Source of the DNA: Sporocytophaga sp.
Lineage (GTDB): Bacteria > Bacteroidota > Bacteroidia > Cytophagales > Cytophagaceae
Length of the DNA: 64,000 nucleotides
Assembly: GCF_017745095.1 (NCBI RefSeq)
Contig: NZ_JAGHZZ010000009.1
Span: 62,001 to 126,000, forward strand
Reading direction: 5' to 3'
A model generated the notes under the pieces. The model was not told the DNA's origin, searched no databases, and saw nothing but the letters and a program-made list of their open reading frames with translations. The translations under genes were made by a program, and so were the position numbers. Each line of letters begins with the position of its first letter. Within the stretch, counting starts at the first letter, position 1. Shown piece by piece: positions 60,707 to 64,000 of this stretch.

Positions 60707-61597
60707 ATGCCAAGTCTTAAAGAGGTCAGAGGAAGGATCGTTTCCATTAATTCTACCCAGCAGATTACCAAAGCCATGAAAATGGTTGCTGCTGCTAAGC
60801 TTAGAAGAGCTCAGGACAATATTATCAAAATTCGTCCTTATGCTGAAAAGTTAAATGGAATACTTAATAATATTACTGCAAGTCTTGAAGGATCTGTAGA
60901 AAATCCATACTCTGAGGTAAGAGAAGTAAAAAATGTATTGATTGTTGTCGTGACTTCTGACAGAGGGCTAGCGGGAGCTTTTAATACTAACTCAATAAAA
61001 GCTGCTTCTGCTCTTGTTAATGGAAGATATAAAGCTCAGTACGAGCAGGGGAATGTTAAATTCCTTTGTATTGGAAAAAAAGGATTAGATGCTTTTGTAA
61101 AAAAAGACGCTAATGTAATTTCTGATTATGCTGGAATGTTTCATGAGCTAAATTTTGGTTCTGCAAGAAAGGCAGCCGAGTTTGCAATGGAAGGATTTCT
61201 TAATAAGGAATACGATGAAGTTGTTATAGTTTATAACGAGTTCAAAAACGTTGCAACTCAGGTTGTGAAAGCGGAGCAGTTTCTTCCTTTAGTTCAAGAA
61301 AGTACTGAAGAGCAAAAGTCTTCTAAAGATCAGGAAATTGATTATATCTTTGAACCTTCCAAAGAGGAGATTGTAAAAGGCTTAATTCCCAAATCTTTGA
61401 AAATTCAATTTTACAAAGCTTTATTAGAGTCTTTTGCATCTGAACATGGCGCTCGTATGACAGCGATGGATAAAGCTACTGAAAATGCAAAGGAGCTATT
61501 GAAGGAGCTCCGTCTGATGTACAACAGAACAAGACAGGCTGCTATTACTAAAGAGATCCTGGAGATTGTTGCCGGAGCTGAGGCACTCTCTAAATAA
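60707..61597 (+). CDS. atpG: ATP synthase F1 subunit gamma
   Basis: Gamma is the rotor shaft. The 296-residue protein has both conserved coiled-coil ends: MPSLKEVRGRIVSINSTQQI with KAMKMVAAAKLRRAQ at the N-terminus, and AMDKATENAKELLKEL with YNRTRQAAITKEILEI at the C-terminus. It is the last ATP synthase gene here. beta and epsilon (atpD, atpC) are not in the window, which agrees with the split seen in many Bacteroidetes. A terminator follows 15 bp after the stop. Confidence 0.97.
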   Translation: MPSLKEVRGRIVSINSTQQITKAMKMVAAAKLRRAQDNIIKIRPYAEKLNGILNNITASLEGSVENPYSEVREVKNVLIVVVTSDRGLAGAFNTNSIKAASALVNGRYKAQYEQGNVKFLCIGKKGLDAFVKKDANVISDYAGMFHELNFGSARKAAEFAMEGFLNKEYDEVVIVYNEFKNVATQVVKAEQFLPLVQESTEEQKSSKDQEIDYIFEPSKEEIVKGLIPKSLKIQFYKALLESFASEHGARMTAMDKATENAKELLKELRLMYNRTRQAAITKEILEIVAGAEALSK

Positions 61598-61612
61598 GTT
61601 ATAATTTACATT

Positions 61613-61645
61613 AAAAAAGCTCATCAATTTAGATGAGCTTTTTTG
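61613..61645 (+). terminator. Terminator of the ATP synthase operon, overlapping the next start
   Basis: AAAAAAGCTCATC (61613-61625) pairs with GATGAGCTTTTTT (61632-61644) around AATTTA. The 3' arm contains the ATG at 61633 of the UbiA-like gene. Confidence 0.9.
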
Positions 61646-62508
61646 TTTTACCGGAAAATTATTTGATACAGAGATTTTTCCATTTTATCCTTTTTTCAAA
61701 TTTATTTATTAGTGTAAGTTCAATTACACTTACGCTATCTACTTTTCTTATTCTCAATACTAAACTTGAATCGTATGATATTCCTTTCTTACTTTTTATT
61801 TTTGCATCAACTTTCCTGACCTATAATGTGCATATCTGGTATGAAAAAGAAGGTGATGATCCGCAATTACTAAGAAACATATGGAGACAGCGAAATTCTT
61901 ATCTTACTAAGAGTATGTTTGTCTTCTTTCTTCTTGTTCTTTTTACTTCTTTATTTTTCATTTCGGGGAAAGTAATCTGGTTTACTTTGCACCTCGCAGT
62001 ATTTAGCCTTTTTTATTCTGCACCATTAATAAATTTTAAAAGAATACCTTTTCTGAAGATTTTTCTCATTTCTTATGTCTGGTCTGTAAGCACTGTAATT
62101 CTTCCTTCGCTCAATAAAGGTTATAGTGCGCTTGACAAAGAAGTGATTGAAATTTTTGTGCAGAGAATCATTTTTATCCTGGCCCTGGCCATCCCTTTTG
62201 ATATTAGAGATATAGAGTTGGATAGAAAGAATAACATAGATACATTACCTATATTGATGGGCTTTGGAAGAGCAAAGTTACTTTCTGTAATATTGCTTAT
62301 TCTATTTATAGTGTTGGGTTGTTTTTTTTATGGTTTGGATTACACCTTTTTCTCCCGTTTGGCGATTGGTATTTTGGCAATTATTTTAATAATAAAAATA
62401 AAGAGATCCAGGTCGGATCTCTATTATATGGTGGGGATAGATGGAATAATGATTCTATCTTATATTTTTTTATCTGTTTTTAAGATGCTTTTTACCCCTG
62501 GTAATTAA
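61633..62508 (+). CDS. UbiA-family prenyltransferase-like membrane protein, divergent
   Basis: This is a 291-residue protein with seven to nine membrane helices. The second Asp-rich motif of UbiA enzymes is present as DIRDIELD (Asp190, Asp193, Asp197), followed by NNIDTLPILMGF, which strongly suggests the UbiA fold. The first Asp-rich motif (NDxxDxxxD) is not intact: the place holds NVHIWYEKEGDD. The substrate is therefore uncertain and activity is not guaranteed. ATG 61633 lies inside the atpG terminator hairpin; TTG 61663 is an alternative start that would avoid it. It overlaps purM tail-to-tail by 17 bp. Confidence 0.8.
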   Translation: MSFFVLPENYLIQRFFHFILFSNLFISVSSITLTLSTFLILNTKLESYDIPFLLFIFASTFLTYNVHIWYEKEGDDPQLLRNIWRQRNSYLTKSMFVFFLLVLFTSLFFISGKVIWFTLHLAVFSLFYSAPLINFKRIPFLKIFLISYVWSVSTVILPSLNKGYSALDKEVIEIFVQRIIFILALAIPFDIRDIELDRKNNIDTLPILMGFGRAKLLSVILLILFIVLGCFFYGLDYTFFSRLAIGILAIILIIKIKRSRSDLYYMVGIDGIMILSYIFLSVFKMLFTPGN

Positions 62509-63664
62509 AGGTTCCTTTATCGGATTTAATTGTTAGGGTCTTGCCTTCTCCTTTTTCAACTCGACCGACTACCTGTGCTTCAATATTGAATGATTTGGCT
62601 ATTTTAATTATGTCGTGGGCATATTTTTCTTCAAGGTATAGCTCCATTCTATGGCCCATATTGAATACTTTATACATCTCTTTCCAGTCCGTCCCACTTT
62701 CGCTTTGTATTACCTCAAACAGGGGAGGAACAGGAAACAGATTATCTTTTACAATGTGTAAATTTTCGATGAAGTGAAGAATCTTAGTCTGGCCCCCTCC
62801 GCTGCAGTGAACAGCACCATGAATATTTGATCTGTGTTGATTCAAAATTTCCTTCATAACCGGGGCGTAAGTTCTTGTAGGCGATAATACTAACTTGCCA
62901 AGATCAACAGGAACATCTTTTATTTTCTCAGTTAGATTTCTTGAACCGGAATATACAAGATCAGAAGAAATGGCCTGATCAAAGCTTTCTGGGTATTTTG
63001 CACCTAATACTTTTGAAAAGACATCATGTCTTGCCGAGGTTAAGCCATTGCTGCCCATTCCCCCATTGTAAAATTTTTCATAGGAAGCCTGTCCGTATGA
63101 AGCCATACCCACAATGACATCACCATCTTTTATTCTGTCATTACTGATCACTTCACTTCTTTTCATCCTTGAAATAACAGTGCTGTCTACAATCACTGTC
63201 CTTACAAGATCACCAACATCAGCAGTTTCTCCCCCTGTACTGTATATTTCAATACCGTTATCTCTTAGCATTTGAAGAACTTCTTCGGTACCATTGATAA
63301 TTTCGGCTATTACTTCTCCTGGAATCAAGTTTTTGTTTCTTCCTATTGTAGATGAAAGCAAGATTGTATCCAAGGCTCCAACGCACAAGAGGTCGTCTAT
63401 ATTCATGATAATGGCATCTTGAGCAATTCCTTTCCAGACAGATATATCTCCAGTTTCTTTCCAGTAAATATATGCTAGAGACGATTTTGTACCGGCACCA
63501 TCGGCATGCATAACATTACAATAGTCCTTGTCTCCTCCTAAAAAATCGGGTACAATTTTGCAGAATGCCTTTGGAAACAACCCTTTATCAAGTGTTTTGA
63601 TAGCATTATGTACGTCTTCTTTGGAAGAGGAAACCCCTCTCTGCATGTATCTGTCGTTACTCAT
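62492..63664 (-). CDS. purM: Phosphoribosylformylglycinamidine cyclo-ligase (PurM/AIR synthase family)
   Basis: This protein catalyses ATP-dependent ring closure of FGAM to AIR in purine synthesis. The 390-residue protein has the PurM N-terminal domain (MHADGAGTKSSLAY near 52, NIDDLLCVGA near 89, GGETADVGD near 144) and the C-terminal ATP-grasp-like AIRS domain (HCSGGGQTKI near 284, FNMGHRMELY near 331). It is the Bacteroidetes-type PurM, which is longer than the E. coli enzyme (about 345). It is a single gene between the UbiA-like gene and the terminator at 63692. Confidence 0.9.
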   Translation of the reverse strand: MSNDRYMQRGVSSSKEDVHNAIKTLDKGLFPKAFCKIVPDFLGGDKDYCNVMHADGAGTKSSLAYIYWKETGDISVWKGIAQDAIIMNIDDLLCVGALDTILLSSTIGRNKNLIPGEVIAEIINGTEEVLQMLRDNGIEIYSTGGETADVGDLVRTVIVDSTVISRMKRSEVISNDRIKDGDVIVGMASYGQASYEKFYNGGMGSNGLTSARHDVFSKVLGAKYPESFDQAISSDLVYSGSRNLTEKIKDVPVDLGKLVLSPTRTYAPVMKEILNQHRSNIHGAVHCSGGGQTKILHFIENLHIVKDNLFPVPPLFEVIQSESGTDWKEMYKVFNMGHRMELYLEEKYAHDIIKIAKSFNIEAQVVGRVEKGEGKTLTIKSDKGTFNYQG

Positions 63665-63691
63665 TTCATTGAATTTTGGAATTACAAAAAT

Positions 63692-63722
63692 AAAAAAAGT
63701 CCCGGTTTCTGACCGGGACTTT
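63692..63722 (-). terminator. Terminator of the OmpA-family gene
   Basis: AAAGTCCCGGT (63696-63706) pairs with ACCGGGACTTT (63712-63722) around TTCTG. Read on the minus strand it is followed by a T7 run (63698-63692) and ATTTTTG. It stands 20 bp after the stop at 63743. Confidence 0.92.
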
Positions 63723-63742
63723 GTAGGATTTATCTTTGGCGA

Positions 63743-64000
63743 TTATTCTGGCTTAATTTCTTCGCTAGTTCCTGAACTATCTTCACCTTCACCTTTCATC
63801 TTTATCTTTATTGTTTGATCTCCTTCAGCCTCGTCCTTTTTCTTAATCGTTATGTTAGGATTGGTAACATTGGTAATTGTAAACTCTGTACGGCGGTTTC
63901 TCTGATGATCTTCTTCTGTCTGAGCGTTTTTCACAAGAGGTTTGTCCTCTCCATAACCTTTTGGAGTAATTCTGTCTTTTGCTATGCCCTTAGAAATAAT
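63743..64000 (-). CDS. OmpA-family protein, only the C-terminal end in the window
   Basis: The frame is open from the window edge to the stop (85 residues visible). It reads RITPKGYGEDKP followed by TEEDHQRNRRTEF, the signature end of the OmpA C-terminal peptidoglycan-binding domain, including the conserved NRRTEF. The last 45 residues form a charged tail with KKKDEAEGD and a GEGEDSSGTSEE run. The methionine inside NAQTEEDHQ-preceding sequence is not a start; the real start lies beyond the window. It is an outer-membrane or periplasmic protein that holds to peptidoglycan; the N-terminal part (often a PD40/TPR region in Bacteroidetes) is not visible. Confidence 0.85.
   Translation of the reverse strand: MISKGIAKDRITPKGYGEDKPLVKNAQTEEDHQRNRRTEFTITNVTNPNITIKKKDEAEGDQTIKIKMKGEGEDSSGTSEEIKPE

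Noticed and set aside
63743-63934. Small 63-residue charged protein
   Set aside because: The same frame continues to the window edge with OmpA C-terminal motifs; it is the tail of a larger OmpA-family gene.

Overview
The window is AT-rich, gene-dense chromosomal DNA from a member of the Bacteroidota, most likely a gliding Cytophagales relative (Cytophaga/Sporocytophaga-like; inference). The main evidence is a complete porP-gldK-gldL-gldM-gldN type IX secretion (T9SS) locus with the T9SS lipoprotein gene sprE/porW close by. Supporting evidence is the F-type ATP synthase operon without atpD/atpC, the bactofilin/degenerate-M23 pair in front of that operon, DUF4271 next to hemD, frequent TTG/GTG starts and weak Shine-Dalgarno sites. 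I see no rRNA, tRNA, CRISPR array, prophage or insertion sequence.

Layout. 1-4.7 kb: 3' part of a MoxR ATPase gene, then a minus-strand set of unrecognised membrane and soluble proteins and a secreted coiled-coil protein. 4.8-12.4 kb: SDR epimerase, LOG-family protein, lytic transglycosylase, uvrA and type II NADH dehydrogenase. The uvrA 3' end and its downstream spacer are tandemly duplicated. 12.4-22 kb: a small Cys-containing secreted protein, a membrane-anchored coiled-coil protein, an OmpR-type two-component system and a CzcCBA-type metal efflux operon. The promoters on both sides of the two-component genes carry TTTTAA boxes at exact 11-bp spacing, each placed 17 bp before a TAnnTTTG-like element. 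22-37 kb: a lipoprotein, pbpC plus a giant alpha-2-macroglobulin gene, a beta-barrel protein, an M1 peptidase, a GH15 enzyme, a TerB-like protein and hemW. 37-42 kb: an Omp85-family protein, a WecA/MraY-type transferase, a DUF4271 protein and hemD. 42-48 kb: the T9SS core. 48-54.7 kb: uvrC, PBP1A and sprE/porW on the minus strand. 54.8-61.6 kb: degenerate M23, bactofilin, atpZ-like, a small membrane protein and atpB-E-F-H-A-G. 61.6-64 kb: a UbiA-like protein, purM and the 3' end of an OmpA-family gene.

How the parts fit. Much of the window builds or maintains the envelope: T9SS motor and ring (GldK-N, PorP, SprE), peptidoglycan synthesis and remodelling (PBP1A, PBP1C with A2M, lytic transglycosylase, M23/bactofilin), and outer-membrane proteins (Omp85, OmpA, beta-barrel). 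The rest is core metabolism, DNA repair and metal resistance. No completely new multi-gene machine is obvious. The most novel-looking signals are the phased TTTTAA promoter architecture, the hairpin between atpE and atpF, genes whose stop or start codons lie inside terminator hairpins, and the unassigned membrane-protein set at 1.2-4.7 kb.
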